A DNA stretch of 29,409 nucleotides from Methanobacteriota archaeon (GTDB lineage Archaea; Thermoplasmatota; E2; DHVEG-1): the NCBI GenBank assembly GCA_026394435.1, contig JAPKYG010000171.1, forward strand, positions 1 through 29,409. Reading direction: 5' to 3'. Position 1 is the stretch's first letter, and the number at the start of each line of letters is the position of its first letter. The notes under the pieces were generated by a model, which saw only the letters and a program-made list of their open reading frames with translations, was not told the DNA's origin and ran no database searches. Positions 1 through 7,275 of this stretch are shown piece after piece. The position numbers and the translations under genes were made by a program.

Positions 1-80
1 AAATCTCGTATTGTCCAATAATTTCTGTCACTTACTAAATATCCGTTAAATTTATCTACTAGAAGTCTATATTAATAAGT

Positions 81-143
81 GGGTTTGGGCTCTTTGAAAT
101 GTTTTTTTTCATTTCTTTCCTCCCAGACTTTTAGCCCAGACCC
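81..143. repeat. Hairpin repeat element, copy 1
   Basis: Imperfect inverted repeat: GGGTTTGGGCT at 81-91 pairs with AGCCCAGACCC at 133-143, and the core CTCCCAGACTT lies just inside the right arm. The same core, in the other orientation, lies inside the hairpin at 2574-2643, and AGTCTGGGAG recurs at 23404 and 23764. No gene is convincing in bases 1-479. The element could be a transcribed hairpin, a terminator or a small non-autonomous repeat. Confidence 0.5.
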
Positions 144-454
144 TTTTGTTATTGAACATGATACTGTACCATGAAGCCATTCGTGTTTGTACAAAGAACA
201 ACAAAAAGAGGGGGAAAACGATCTGATTATATAGTGGGGAGTTTCGCTGGTCTGGCGTCGATATTCATCCAGGGGATTTGGTCAACAACTTTCTTCATCC
301 AACTCTTCTGCATAGGTTCTTCCTCCCCGGATTATTCTCTAATGAGAATGCTATGGTCTTTTCTGATTTAAATATTTTGTGGGGATAGAATCCGCAACAG
401 GGGGAAAAAATGGTAGGGAACTGTTTTTCATCCGCTGGTAAAAACCAGATGAAA

Positions 455-468
455 AGGGATATATACTG
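455..468 (+). promoter_or_regulatory. TATA-box promoter of zinc-ribbon gene
   Basis: GGGATATATACTG matches an archaeal TATA box. A transcript starting about 25 bases downstream (near 488) would favour the ATG at 510 over the ATG at 480 for the gene that follows. Confidence 0.4.
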
Positions 469-479
469 CATCTTCATAC

Positions 480-662
480 ATGCTGAACTTCAACCAAGAA
501 CCAACGCGGATGGTGAGGCGGATGCAACACAAATCAAAGAACAATCAGAAACAAAATACAAGTAATTGTGCCAGTTGTGGAAAGACTTTCGGTCAGAACG
601 AGATGAAGGTGAGCTACGATTTCGAACGGTTCTATTGCTTTAACTGCGACGATAAACGATAA
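480..662 (+). CDS. Small zinc-ribbon protein (60 aa)
   Basis: Small basic protein with two CxxC knuckles, CASC at residues 30-33 and CFNC at residues 53-56, the spacing expected of a single zinc ribbon. There is no signal peptide or membrane segment, so it is probably cytoplasmic. The N-terminal 20 residues are low-complexity and basic. A TATA-like box at 455-468 suggests that translation could instead begin at ATG 510, giving 50 residues and keeping both knuckles. The function is not recognisable. DNA, RNA or protein binding is only inferred from the fold. The cysteine pattern is what supports it as a real gene. Confidence 0.5.
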   Translation: MLNFNQEPTRMVRRMQHKSKNNQKQNTSNCASCGKTFGQNEMKVSYDFERFYCFNCDDKR

Positions 663-762
663 GAGAGGACGGGAGCAATTTCCACCATATAGTTTTACTA
701 CTCAATTATAGTTTTACAAGAGGTGGGAGTTGGGATGAGAAATTCCTGAGCGGATTGGTGAC

Positions 763-810
763 GATTGTAAGTTCTGTATTCTTGGTAATAAAGATATTCC
801 ACCGAATTTA
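763..810 (+). pseudogene. Remnant of Cys-rich small peptide gene
   Basis: In one frame this stretch reads GDDCKFCILGNKDIPPNL, matching the C-terminal half of the intact 35-residue peptide at 7091-7198 (GICDDCRFCILNDKNIPPGF). The 5' part is lost: an in-frame stop lies upstream and there is no start codon. It is followed at 829-881 by a segment repeated at 9936-9988, so remnant and downstream nuclease fragment recur together. It is read as a decayed copy of a small multi-copy gene. Confidence 0.45.
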
Positions 811-851
811 ACACCATTAGTGTTAATGTGTGTTAAATCATTCATATTTTT

Positions 852-1007
852 ATGACGGTGTACTCCCATTCCCGGTTGAGCTGTTATCAACAGTGTCCGC
901 AGAAGTTTAAACTACAATATATTGACAAGGTGGGAACAGAGGCAGAAGACACTATTGAAGCGTTTCTAGGGAGTCGGGTCCATGACCTACTGGAGAAGTT
1001 GTATTAA
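852..1007 (+). pseudogene. Truncated RecB/PD-(D/E)XK nuclease, N-terminal fragment (51 aa)
   Basis: The ORF opens MTVYSHSRLSCYQQCPQKF and continues to an HDLLEKLY end. It resembles the start of the PD-(D/E)XK nuclease superfamily related to RecB and Cas4 (consensus: S.SRL..Y..CP.KF.L.YI..., then a GS.vH..LE.ly helix). Those proteins run to about 250-300 residues, with the catalytic core further on. Here a stop follows residue 51, so the catalytic part is missing. A second, still shorter copy of the same start is at 9957-10028. The call rests on motif recognition only, and the fragment is unlikely to be an active nuclease. Confidence 0.5.
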
Positions 1008-1013
1008 ATACTA

Positions 1014-1028
1014 GATTAAATATATATT
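1014..1028 (+). promoter_or_regulatory. TATA-box promoter of hydrolase gene
   Basis: TTAAATATATATTA lies about 30 bases upstream of ATG 1055. That spacing gives a very short leader or leaderless mRNA, as is common in archaea. Confidence 0.5.
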
Positions 1029-1054
1029 ACTGTATTGGAATACGTTGTGGTACC

Positions 1055-2017
1055 ATGAAGAAGAATGCGATACTGTTGGTCTCTGTTTCTGTTCTCGTGT
1101 TGCTTGTTTTTCCAATGCATGTGGTTGATGCATCAGCCATTTCTCCACCTGATATGCCTGGGCCGTTCCATGTCGGTTTCTTTAAGGTTTGGTATTCAGT
1201 ACCGCCCTATGGTCGGTATTGGGCGACGATCCGGTATCCTGCGCTCCATGATGGGTGGCGTGCTGCGAAGGATGTCTCAGATGCGCCGTATCCTGGTATA
1301 GTTGTGGCGAATGGCTTCGCTGGATCTGAATGGAACATCAAATGGATTCCAAAACATCTTGCATCGCATGGGTATGTGACGATCTGTTTTACACCGCCAC
1401 AGAAGATTTCTGGTGATACGACGCAGTGGGCATCTGGTTTTCATGGTGGAGTTGAAATCCTGAAAAAAGAGAATAACCGGTTGTTTTCTCCACTGTACGG
1501 TATTCTTGATGGCGAAACGTTTGGTGCGGTTGGTCTTTCGATGGGTGGTGGAGGTTGTATTGAGGCAACAGGTGCTTTGGGTTCAGCGATTGATGCCGCG
1601 GTCGCCTTGGCGCCGGCGGGTTCAGCGTCTGTTATTTCTGCTTCGGGGAATATCACGGTGCCTGTTCAGCTTCAAGTGGGGAGCAACGATGGTATGGTTC
1701 CTCCAGCGCATGTTCTTTCGTTTTACACGGAGTTCATCCCGAATACGACGGTGAAGGAGTATCTGGTGATTACGGGTGGGAACCATGTTGGTTTTATTGA
1801 TGATTTTTTTGCGAGGTTTGCGGATAAGTTGGGGTTGGATAATCCGCCGGGTATTAGTTTTGATGAACAGCGGCGTGTCTCAAGTAAATATTTCACCTCA
1901 TGGTTCAATTATCATCTGAAGCATTTAAGTGAGTATTATACGTACATCTTTGGTGACGAGGCTCAGAATGATTTTGATTCCGGGGTGCTTTCTGATTTGC
2001 GGTATACAATACCGTAG
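1055..2017 (+). CDS. Exported alpha/beta hydrolase (dienelactone-hydrolase / polyester-lipase-like)
   Basis: A 320-residue protein with an N-terminal signal peptide (residues 1-27, KKN then a hydrophobic stretch ending VDASA), so it acts outside the membrane. The rest is an alpha/beta hydrolase: nucleophile elbow GLSMGG at 160-165 with Ser162, Asp212 in GSNDGMVPP, and His244 in GGNHVGF, which form a complete Ser-Asp-His triad in the normal order. The length and the YPGIVVANGFAG strand-turn resemble secreted lipases of the cutinase/PETase and PAF-acetylhydrolase-like group. The natural substrate (lipid or polyester) cannot be told from sequence. Base composition is less AT-rich than neighbouring genes, which hints at a different origin. 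It stands alone with its own TATA box. Confidence 0.85.
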   Translation: MKKNAILLVSVSVLVLLVFPMHVVDASAISPPDMPGPFHVGFFKVWYSVPPYGRYWATIRYPALHDGWRAAKDVSDAPYPGIVVANGFAGSEWNIKWIPKHLASHGYVTICFTPPQKISGDTTQWASGFHGGVEILKKENNRLFSPLYGILDGETFGAVGLSMGGGGCIEATGALGSAIDAAVALAPAGSASVISASGNITVPVQLQVGSNDGMVPPAHVLSFYTEFIPNTTVKEYLVITGGNHVGFIDDFFARFADKLGLDNPPGISFDEQRRVSSKYFTSWFNYHLKHLSEYYTYIFGDEAQNDFDSGVLSDLRYTIP

Positions 2018-2093
2018 GCGGGTATCCTGCTGGTGTTTTTCTCAAAATTCTTTTCGTACCGTTAAAATAAAATTTTCAACGACAATAATGAAA

Positions 2094-2105
2094 ATATTTA
2101 TATAT
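2094..2105 (+). promoter_or_regulatory. TATA-box promoter of small acidic protein
   Basis: TATTTATATATA is a strong archaeal TATA box about 30-40 bases upstream of the TTG (2131) and ATG (2140) start candidates of the next gene. Confidence 0.5.
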
Positions 2106-2139
2106 AGCAGTTGATTAATAATAAGGACGGTTGGAAGAG

Positions 2140-2388
2140 ATGGAAGATTGGTTGTTGATGAGTGAAGAAGATGTATGGGAACACTTTTTTTATGAAAACG
2201 AGTCAGAGGATGATTCCTTACTGGCAAATTTCATGAGATTATTTCGTGAGCAGTCCAAATGGCGGAAAAAGAAGAGCATCGATGAAGAGGAAGAAATAAA
2301 ATCCTATTATAATGTGTCTGTGTATCGAGTGCTTCCCTATCCGCCTCATACGAAGGATGAAAAAGATTTTTTTGTGCAAAGGAATTGA
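2140..2388 (+). CDS. Acidic small protein of unknown function (82 aa)
   Basis: The protein is dominated by Glu and Asp in its first half (MEDWLLMSEEDVWEHFFYEN), then has a mixed basic-acidic stretch (RKKKSIDEEEEIK) and a short C-terminal tail. It has no signal peptide, no cysteines and no membrane segment. A strong TATA box at 2094-2105 supports expression. An in-frame TTG at 2131 would add three residues; ATG 2140 was chosen because it is the first ATG. No family is recognised. The acidic N-terminus is only loosely reminiscent of a DNA mimic or an antitoxin, and that is not evidence of function. Confidence 0.5.
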   Translation: MEDWLLMSEEDVWEHFFYENESEDDSLLANFMRLFREQSKWRKKKSIDEEEEIKSYYNVSVYRVLPYPPHTKDEKDFFVQRN

Positions 2389-2573
2389 TTCAGGGTTGAT
2401 GAGGTATTCTCCTGTTTCAGGCAATATCTTATCATTTCTTTTGCTTCTCTTTTCAGAGAGTAGATTACATCTAAAATTATTTACATGGAAGAAAGTGGTG
2501 TATTTGAAAAAGATGAAGGACATGGTCTGATAGTGAAAACCACAGGTTCTGTCCTCATCGTTGTAATCATGAT

Positions 2574-2643
2574 GGGGCCTGGTTTTTCAAGTCTGGGAGG
2601 AAAGATATGTATAAAAACAAATCTTTAGAAAAGGCCAGACCCC
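2574..2643. repeat. Hairpin repeat element, copy 2
   Basis: An imperfect inverted repeat of about 70 bp: GGGGCCTGG with a T-rich extension at the left pairs with GAAAAGGCCAGACCCC at the right, and AGTCTGGGAGGAAAGATATG lies inside. The reverse complement aligns with copy 1 at 81-143 through TTTCCTCCCAGACTT. It occupies the middle of the 2389-2797 gap, which otherwise holds only the promoter region of the next gene and no convincing gene. Confidence 0.5.
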
Positions 2644-2797
2644 ATAGGTATTCAATAGGTGGACGGGTAGATAAATCTTACTATCTCCTGTGATCGTGTC
2701 TTTTCCTGAAATTACTTCCCCCTGGTTTTAAAAACATTTAAATGTATTTACAGGATAATAACTCTTACAGAATCTTTATTTAGGGGAGTGAAAGGTT

Positions 2798-3100
2798 ATG
2801 AAAAAACAATTATTATTAATTGGTATTATTGCTCTGCTGTTGACTACTTTTTTAAGTGGTTGTAGCTCACAAGGTATAACAGTTCATAAAATTAGTGGAG
2901 AACCCCGCAATAGTGTGAACATGACCGAACAACAAATGAAAAATTCCCCTCACTTAAAAGAAGCGATACTCACCAATAAATCAGTTGAGACTTCTCAGCA
3001 AGAAATGAATCAATTAAGAGGTATCTTGGAGTTTTTTAATACCGAAATTATACATTATCAGAATGGATATTATGAAATAGGATTTTTTGCAGCTGATTAG
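2798..3100 (+). CDS. Small lipoprotein (100 aa)
   Basis: It has a typical lipoprotein signal peptide: MKKQ, a hydrophobic core (residues 5-18) and the lipobox LSGC with the lipidated cysteine at residue 22. The mature part is about 78 residues, polar, with no recognised domain. It is presumably anchored on the outside of the cytoplasmic membrane. The same signal-peptide type is found in the lipoproteins at 3734 and 24692. GGAGTGAAAGG shortly before ATG 2798 can serve as the ribosome binding site. Function unknown. Confidence 0.75.
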   Translation: MKKQLLLIGIIALLLTTFLSGCSSQGITVHKISGEPRNSVNMTEQQMKNSPHLKEAILTNKSVETSQQEMNQLRGILEFFNTEIIHYQNGYYEIGFFAAD

Positions 3101-3123
3101 CACAAAACATCAGTTAAGTTTAG

Positions 3124-3143
3124 ACGTATGGGTTTTTAAAGAA
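3124..3143 (+). promoter_or_regulatory. Recurrent TTTTTAAAG promoter motif
   Basis: ACGTATGGGTTTTTAAAGAA is a diverged copy of the motif AAGGATATGTTTTTAAAGAA that precedes other accessory genes in this window. The TTTTTAAAG part would be the TATA element. It would drive the small ORF that begins near 3186. Confidence 0.4.
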
Positions 3144-3185
3144 AGAACAGTTTAGTTCCATCTGAAAAAGGATACGGTAAAAATA

Positions 3186-3269
3186 ATGACTATTTTGACT
3201 GATGAAGTGGAAGTAGTATGTCCTCATTGTAACAAACACTTTGCATTAAAAATTAGTGAAGATAAATAA
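3186..3269 (+). CDS. Possible 27-residue single-knuckle peptide
   Basis: Short reading frame beginning MTILTDEVEVVCPHCNKH, with one CxxC knuckle, about 50 bases downstream of a recurrent promoter motif. My reading of the 3' half depends on one base in a homopolymer (CACTTTG versus CACTTG), so the exact frame and start (3186 or 3187) are uncertain. If real, it could be half of a zinc-binding peptide. It overlaps the upstream end of the next frame. Low confidence. Confidence 0.2.
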   Translation: MTILTDEVEVVCPHCNKHFALKISEDK

Positions 3270-3363
3270 GGGATTAAATCTTATAGGATTCCGTAATGGT
3301 CTCTGCATCATCATCTGCCAATCATGTTTTATTAATCATCGTGTGCATTCTTTTACACAAAGG

Positions 3364-3618
3364 ATGTGGAATTGGATGCACAAAAATACGCATAGGATGG
3401 ATGCTCATATCCCAGAAGAGTTATATTGTGAGCTCCGTAAGCAGCCTAGTGGCATTACACAGATGGTTGTGGATGCTGTTGAACAATATAATGAGATGTT
3501 GCCACGGCTGGGGCATTTTGAACGCCAGGATGTTAAAGAAAGGCTGATCAAAGAGGCAGAAGAGGAAGCCGCTAAGGTGTTCTTGGAAGGGTTAATGGAT
3601 ATGGTGAAAAAACGATAA
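3364..3618 (+). CDS. Ribbon-helix-helix-like small protein (84 aa)
   Basis: From ATG 3364 the protein has a short basic lead, then MDAHIPEELYCELRKQ, a beta strand followed by the first helix as in ribbon-helix-helix DNA-binding proteins, then GITQMVVDAVEQYNEML as the second helix. The C-terminal half is a charged helix (VKERLIKEAEEEAAKVF) like the toxin-wrapping tail of many antitoxins. The frame is open further upstream to a GTG at 3256, but that extension contains Cys/Ile-rich text with no family look. No toxin gene follows directly: the next gene is a lipoprotein 116 bases away. Probable DNA-binding regulator or orphan antitoxin, by inference. Confidence 0.5.
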   Translation: MWNWMHKNTHRMDAHIPEELYCELRKQPSGITQMVVDAVEQYNEMLPRLGHFERQDVKERLIKEAEEEAAKVFLEGLMDMVKKR

Positions 3619-3642
3619 CTCTGCATCATCTTTAATTCTGTA

Positions 3643-3664
3643 TCTCCCAGATTTAACCAGACCC
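3643..3664. repeat. Half copy of the CTCCCAGA/CCAGACCC element
   Basis: CTCCCAGATTTAACCAGACCC matches the right side of hairpin copy 1 (CTCCCAGACTTTTAGCCCAGACCC at 119-143), but no left arm is visible. It sits just upstream of the promoter of the 3734 lipoprotein. Confidence 0.3.
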
Positions 3665-3680
3665 TTTAATCTATTGTTTT

Positions 3681-3700
3681 AAGGATATGTTTTTAAAGAA
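3681..3700 (+). promoter_or_regulatory. Recurrent promoter AAGGATATGTTTTTAAAGAA
   Basis: This is an exact copy of the 20-base motif also found at 4648-4667, with close variants at 22280 and 24271. TTTTTAAAG would be the TATA element, about 37 bases before ATG 3734. Confidence 0.55.
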
Positions 3701-3733
3701 AAAATTATTCTGATATGTGAGAGAGGAGACGGA

Positions 3734-4183
3734 ATGAGAAAACAGGTGGGGATCATGGGAATAGGTGTGCTTCTCATCACGCTGTGTTTCAGTGGCTGTG
3801 AAGAGATAGGGACGAAACCTGACTCTGTCACGGTCAATGCAATGGCTGCTGTCTATGTGAAGATGGTTGATGCAGACAATAAAGAGATGGAGATCAGTGT
3901 TGATGGGATTTCTGTGTTCATTGAAATGACGAAACAGGGCCGCGATCGGTTAATATTTGACAGGATCGTCCAAGGTGGACTGTGTCAGGCGACCGGCAGC
4001 TTTGTGCTATCTATAGGAGAGTGGATTAATTGTACCGCCACGGTTCAGGGCGGATATCAGGGTTATTATCCTGTTGCCCCTGCCTCTGCGATGCTTACGT
4101 GGGACACGGTGAATGCGTCAACGAATTTTGGGGCGATGTACCAGTGGTACCCTAAACTGACCATCACGATGAAGAAGGGGTGA
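3734..4183 (+). CDS. Lipoprotein of unknown function (149 aa)
   Basis: Signal peptide MRKQVGIMGIGVLLITLCFSGC with lipobox FSGC and the lipidated cysteine at residue 22. The mature part of about 127 residues is rich in predicted beta strands (VTVNAMAAVYVKMVDADNK, FVLSIGEWINCTATVQGG, PKLTITMKKG), consistent with one extracellular beta-sandwich, but no named family is recognised. GAGAGGAG about 10 bases before the ATG is a good ribosome binding site. The gene has its own recurrent promoter and is followed by cassette 1, not by a co-directional partner. It probably binds a ligand or partner at the cell surface; this is inference only. Confidence 0.75.
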   Translation: MRKQVGIMGIGVLLITLCFSGCEEIGTKPDSVTVNAMAAVYVKMVDADNKEMEISVDGISVFIEMTKQGRDRLIFDRIVQGGLCQATGSFVLSIGEWINCTATVQGGYQGYYPVAPASAMLTWDTVNASTNFGAMYQWYPKLTITMKKG

Positions 4184-4315
4184 GTGTTGTAACTGAACAT
4201 TCTTCCAGATCACCAGGCATAGTTAGTTGTTTCACAAAAAAAATATAAGTGTCTAAGATTATGTTTTTAAAGAAGAATGAAACCTAAACAAAAACATGAT
4301 TATTTTTCAAGTAAA

Positions 4316-4546
4316 TCAACAAATAATCTCCCGCGGAGTAGTCATGTGGTTATTCTTCTTAAACCAAGGACAATTAAAACAACCATCTCCAATCCTACCG
4401 GCAACACTTCCTTTATTTGCTTGACTAATAAACCAACACTCTTTCCCCATATTAAGTTTATAAGTAAGACATTGTTCTCTCGTTTTTATCGGGCACTCCA
4501 TGAATTCCCAACAATTTTGTGTTATTTCTTTCTCAGATTCGGGCAT
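4316..4546 (-). CDS. Two-CW-type Cys-rich small protein (76 aa)
   Basis: The protein contains NCWEFMECP (Cys12, Cys18), then REQCLTY (Cys26), GKECWF (Cys37) and a closing CFNCPWFKKN (Cys56, Cys59). The two CW motifs and the final CxxCP-[FYW]-[KR] resemble the small two-CW family of Cys-rich proteins in archaea and bacteria. Binding of a metal, cofactor or haem is plausible, but no role is established from sequence. An AATTATAACATAA element about 30 bases upstream on the minus strand can be its TATA box. It is the sole gene of cassette 1 and lies antisense to transcription from the flanking promoters. Confidence 0.6.
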   Translation of the reverse strand: MPESEKEITQNCWEFMECPIKTREQCLTYKLNMGKECWFISQANKGSVAGRIGDGCFNCPWFKKNNHMTTPREIIC

Positions 4547-4647
4547 TCTACTACGGGCATGAATGATGTCTTATGTTATAATTGTTGCCTAAATTATTTG
4601 GAGTGTTGTAGGAATTGAAACCTGTTCACGAAAAATCTGATGGTTCT

Positions 4648-4667
4648 AAGGATATGTTTTTAAAGAA
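4648..4667 (+). promoter_or_regulatory. Recurrent promoter AAGGATATGTTTTTAAAGAA
   Basis: Exact repeat of the motif at 3681. It forms the right boundary of cassette 1 and lies about 25-45 bases upstream of the 4689/4707 start candidates of the following lipoprotein. Confidence 0.55.
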
Positions 4668-4688
4668 AAAAACCATGTAAATATAGCA

Positions 4689-6017
4689 ATGAGTGGAGAT
4701 GGTGATGTGAGAAAAATTGTTGTTGTACTCATTGGATTAGTTATCATTAATATAGGTTTGATGAGCGGATGTACAGAAAATAGACCAGAAGGCAAGGGCG
4801 AAACAGACACTGATGGTGATGGATACATTGACGCCCTTGATGCGTTCCCCGATGACAGCACAGAATGGGAAGACTCTGATGGTGATGGGGTTGGTGATAA
4901 CGCTGATGCTTTTCCCCTGGATGCGAATGAAACAGTAGACACGGATGGTGATGGGGTTGGTGATAACACGGATGTTTTTCCTCTTGATCCAACTGAATGG
5001 CAAGATTCGGATGGCGATGGGGTGGGTGATAATGCAGACTATTTCCCCTATGATGATACACGATGGGAGCAACCTTTACCCGATGCTTTTCTTGAGCTTG
5101 CAGAACCTTATATCGAGAAATTGGTAATCGATGATAGCGAATTACAAGCCTATGCAAACACAATAACCAATGGCTTTGATTCTTCCGGAAGGGAATGTCA
5201 AGTGAATGCACTTTATAGAGATGTTCTGAAGAACTATACCTGCATCTCCGCTCCGCTGGATAATAGCACATTGCAGACGCCACAAGAGACCATACAGAAA
5301 AAAGAGGGGACATGCGAAGATCTCTCTCTTTTACTTTGCTCATTGCTCTACAATATTGGAATTACATCATATCTTGTCTTCACCGATGATCATGTGTATG
5401 CAATGGCGTATGATGTCAACACCGATTCCCTCTGGGAGTGCGCGGAACAGTCATTGATTCTTCAGGTTGAGGAACGCTTCGGGGAACCTATTAGTCAGCC
5501 TTTTATACAAACCTACACGCTTGATTCATTAAATATGTTGTATGCCGGTGGAGATGAAGGAAAAACATTTGCTGGTGTAATTGACTACATGACCATTGAC
5601 TATAGTATAGAATCAAATCAACCATTGCATATGTTCGTTGTTCCAACACAAACAGAATTCTTTGCTCTGAGGGATGGTGACATCGCAAACTTTACGCACG
5701 TTGCGCAATGGGAAGAAACGAATCTTACCAGTAAAACCGGGACTATCCCCCAGCTTTTTACTTTTGGTGGAATAATTCTTTTCAATGAAGGAGCTTCGGC
5801 TGCAATGGTAAGTTTTGACTTTTTATTTTCTTTTCAACCATCGTTTTACGATACCTATAACAAAAACAAGCTTACCGCATATGAAATAGGGGGAAAAGAT
5901 TCTGTTCTCCTTGATCCAACGTTAGGGGAGTATGGTTTTCTAGGGTATGATGCCGAGATTTTCGGAGAAAAAAAATTACTCGATCCTCTGACGAAACAGT
6001 ATGTCACCTTTCCGTAA
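4689..6017 (+). CDS. Lipoprotein with TSP3-type Ca2+ repeats and a transglutaminase-like protease domain
   Basis: A 442-residue surface lipoprotein. The signal peptide ends in MSGC (Cys28). GTG at 4707 with GGAG upstream may be the real start, giving MRKIVVVLIGL. Residues about 40-127 hold four repeats of DxDGDGxxDxxDxFPxD, thrombospondin type 3-like loops that bind calcium. The C-terminal 300 residues contain EGTCEDLSLLLCSLL (Cys209), DDHVYAMAYD (His235, Asp242): the Cys-His-Asp order of the transglutaminase-like cysteine protease fold. A stalk of calcium repeats carrying a cysteine hydrolase fits a peptidase or peptide ligase acting at the cell surface; the substrate is unknown. Eleven T residues follow at 6027-6037. 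Confidence 0.8.
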   Translation: MSGDGDVRKIVVVLIGLVIINIGLMSGCTENRPEGKGETDTDGDGYIDALDAFPDDSTEWEDSDGDGVGDNADAFPLDANETVDTDGDGVGDNTDVFPLDPTEWQDSDGDGVGDNADYFPYDDTRWEQPLPDAFLELAEPYIEKLVIDDSELQAYANTITNGFDSSGRECQVNALYRDVLKNYTCISAPLDNSTLQTPQETIQKKEGTCEDLSLLLCSLLYNIGITSYLVFTDDHVYAMAYDVNTDSLWECAEQSLILQVEERFGEPISQPFIQTYTLDSLNMLYAGGDEGKTFAGVIDYMTIDYSIESNQPLHMFVVPTQTEFFALRDGDIANFTHVAQWEETNLTSKTGTIPQLFTFGGIILFNEGASAAMVSFDFLFSFQPSFYDTYNKNKLTAYEIGGKDSVLLDPTLGEYGFLGYDAEIFGEKKLLDPLTKQYVTFP

Positions 6018-6026
6018 AAAGGAAGA

Positions 6027-6037
6027 TTTTTTTTTTT
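6027..6037 (+). terminator. Poly-T transcription terminator
   Basis: An uninterrupted run of 11 T begins 10 bases after the stop of the 4689-6017 lipoprotein gene. U-rich tracts of this kind terminate archaeal RNA polymerase. Confidence 0.55.
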
Positions 6038-6113
6038 AATGTATAAGGGAAGTGAGGAAGAAAAGGAGGACGTAGGATTCCGGAGTCTTGCTTGAATCAA
6101 TGCACACTTTTTT

Positions 6114-6971
6114 TTACAGTGAGATGAGGTAGATCCCGATGACCACGATCAGGGTGCCGATGAACCGGTGCCAGTGGAACTTTTCTTTGAGGAACATGGT
6201 TGCGAGCAGGAAGACCGTCACGGAGCTTACGCCTGCCATCGGGTAGACCTTGGAGGCGTTTGCCTGGGAGAGTGCCGTGTACAGGAATGCTGCAGCGGTG
6301 GCTGCGCACAGTGATGCGACAAGAACAATGCGTACCTGTGGTTTGAGGGAGGCTGGCGTTTGTTGTCGTTGTCGTCGCATGAGCAAGGATACAATCGTAA
6401 GCATGAGGAACGCCATCAGGTAGATGGAGACGGCAAGAGCAATCGGCTCTGCGGTTCCGAGGAAGGTTTTGACGAGCAGTGCGTAGGCGATGTCGATGGG
6501 GACGAGTGCTACGATGATCAGGAGATTGCGGTCCAGGCGTGGTCGTGTGGTGATATGTTCGGTGAGGACCAGGTAGATGCCGCCGACCATCACCAAGATT
6601 CCTGCGTAGTTTGCCAGTGTTGCTGGTTCGTGGAGCAGGATGATTGAGGCAAGGAAGATGAACAGGGTATCAAGTGATTGGGAGAACGGCTGGATCTCGC
6701 TTGCGTTCTTTCTTTGGAGCACGCGCAGGTACACGACGAAGCTTACTGCGAGGAGGAAGGCAGGGATTGCCGCTAAGAGAAGCAGTGATGCGGAGATGCG
6801 GAGGTTAAGGAACAGCAGTCCTGCGGAGCCGAGGAAGACTGCGTTGAACAGGGTGCGCAGCAGAACGGTGGTCACAGGGTGGTACTGCTGGTTCATCATG
6901 TACTTATCCAGGATGCCTGCGACCGCACCGATCATGTACCCGAGTACGCTAAAGACAAACCACAACTCCAT
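6114..6971 (-). CDS. DMT-superfamily (EamA-type) transporter
   Basis: A 285-residue integral membrane protein with about ten hydrophobic helices arranged as two five-helix halves, each ending in the typical EamA pattern: LANYAGILVMVGGIYLVL in the first half and FHWHRFIGTLIVVIGIYLIS in the second, with the conserved LKEKF just before the last helix. EamA proteins export or exchange small metabolites; the substrate is not predictable. The frame extends eight codons upstream to a GTG at 6995, but a TATA box (TATTTATAG, 7002-7010 on the minus strand) puts the transcript start near 6980, so ATG 6971 is preferred. Composition is less AT-rich than the neighbouring genes. Confidence 0.85.
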   Translation of the reverse strand: MELWFVFSVLGYMIGAVAGILDKYMMNQQYHPVTTVLLRTLFNAVFLGSAGLLFLNLRISASLLLLAAIPAFLLAVSFVVYLRVLQRKNASEIQPFSQSLDTLFIFLASIILLHEPATLANYAGILVMVGGIYLVLTEHITTRPRLDRNLLIIVALVPIDIAYALLVKTFLGTAEPIALAVSIYLMAFLMLTIVSLLMRRQRQQTPASLKPQVRIVLVASLCAATAAAFLYTALSQANASKVYPMAGVSSVTVFLLATMFLKEKFHWHRFIGTLIVVIGIYLISL

Positions 6972-7001
6972 GGGAATCAACTGGGGTTTTAACACGGTAG
7001 T

Positions 7002-7010
7002 CTATAAATA
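7002..7010 (-). promoter_or_regulatory. TATA box of DMT transporter gene
   Basis: On the minus strand TATTTATAG lies about 32 bases before ATG 6971. The spacing supports that start over the upstream GTG at 6995. Confidence 0.5.
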
Positions 7011-7090
7011 AGCTGTGATGCGTGGGATGAGGGGGTGGGTTTTTTGAAAAATAATAAAGGAAGAAAGGACGGGAGGGAGGAAGGGATTGT

Positions 7091-7198
7091 ATGATTTGGT
7101 CCATGTTTGATGCCGAGGAAATACATAATCCTGATGGGATCTGTGATGATTGTAGGTTCTGTATTCTCAATGATAAGAATATTCCACCTGGTTTCTAA
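7091..7198 (+). CDS. Cys-rich 35-residue peptide
   Basis: The ORF begins MIWSMFDAEEIHNPDGICDD and ends CRFCILNDKNIPPGF. Three cysteines at 18, 21 and 24 form a CxxCxxC cluster. GGAGGGAGG just upstream is a strong ribosome binding site. The same peptide text survives as decayed fragments at 763, 9342, 9855, 11096, 14281 and 20464, several with a different N-terminus (MYVICKIGGTEET). This is the only copy in the window with a complete frame. A multi-copy metal-binding microprotein or a fragment of a larger gene are both possible. The role is unknown. Confidence 0.4.
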   Translation: MIWSMFDAEEIHNPDGICDDCRFCILNDKNIPPGF

Positions 7199-7275
7199 TC
7201 AGGGAATCATAATGGGAGACTAAGAATAGAATTGACGTTTATAATTAGAGATTCTACTCCTAATGAGCCGATTTT

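Larger units (their letters stand above)
4261..4667. mobile_element. Cassette 1: shared ends around a reverse-strand small gene
   Basis: The left end (4261-4305) and right end (4600-4667) are nearly identical to the ends of the units at 21866-22299 and 23881-24290, while the interiors differ completely. Both ends contain ATGTTTTTAAAGAA in direct orientation and an AATGAAACCT or AATTGAAACCT box. The interior carries one gene on the minus strand (4316-4546). The unit lies between the 3734 and 4689 lipoprotein genes, and its right end supplies the promoter of the latter. No recombinase is encoded, so mobilisation would have to be in trans. Confidence 0.55.

Noticed and set aside
171..371. 66-codon plus-strand frame with a hydrophobic C-terminal half
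   Set aside because: No ribosome binding site, no clear promoter, no recognisable domain, and a similar-sized frame lies antisense to its end; not strong enough to call.
2312..2628. Small frames at 2312-2530 and 2485-2628 (plus) and 2239-2523 (minus)
   Set aside because: They overlap each other, the upstream gene or the hairpin element, and have no domain or promoter.
4747..5343. 198-codon minus-strand frame rich in His
   Set aside because: It is the antisense of the DGDG calcium repeats of the lipoprotein gene.
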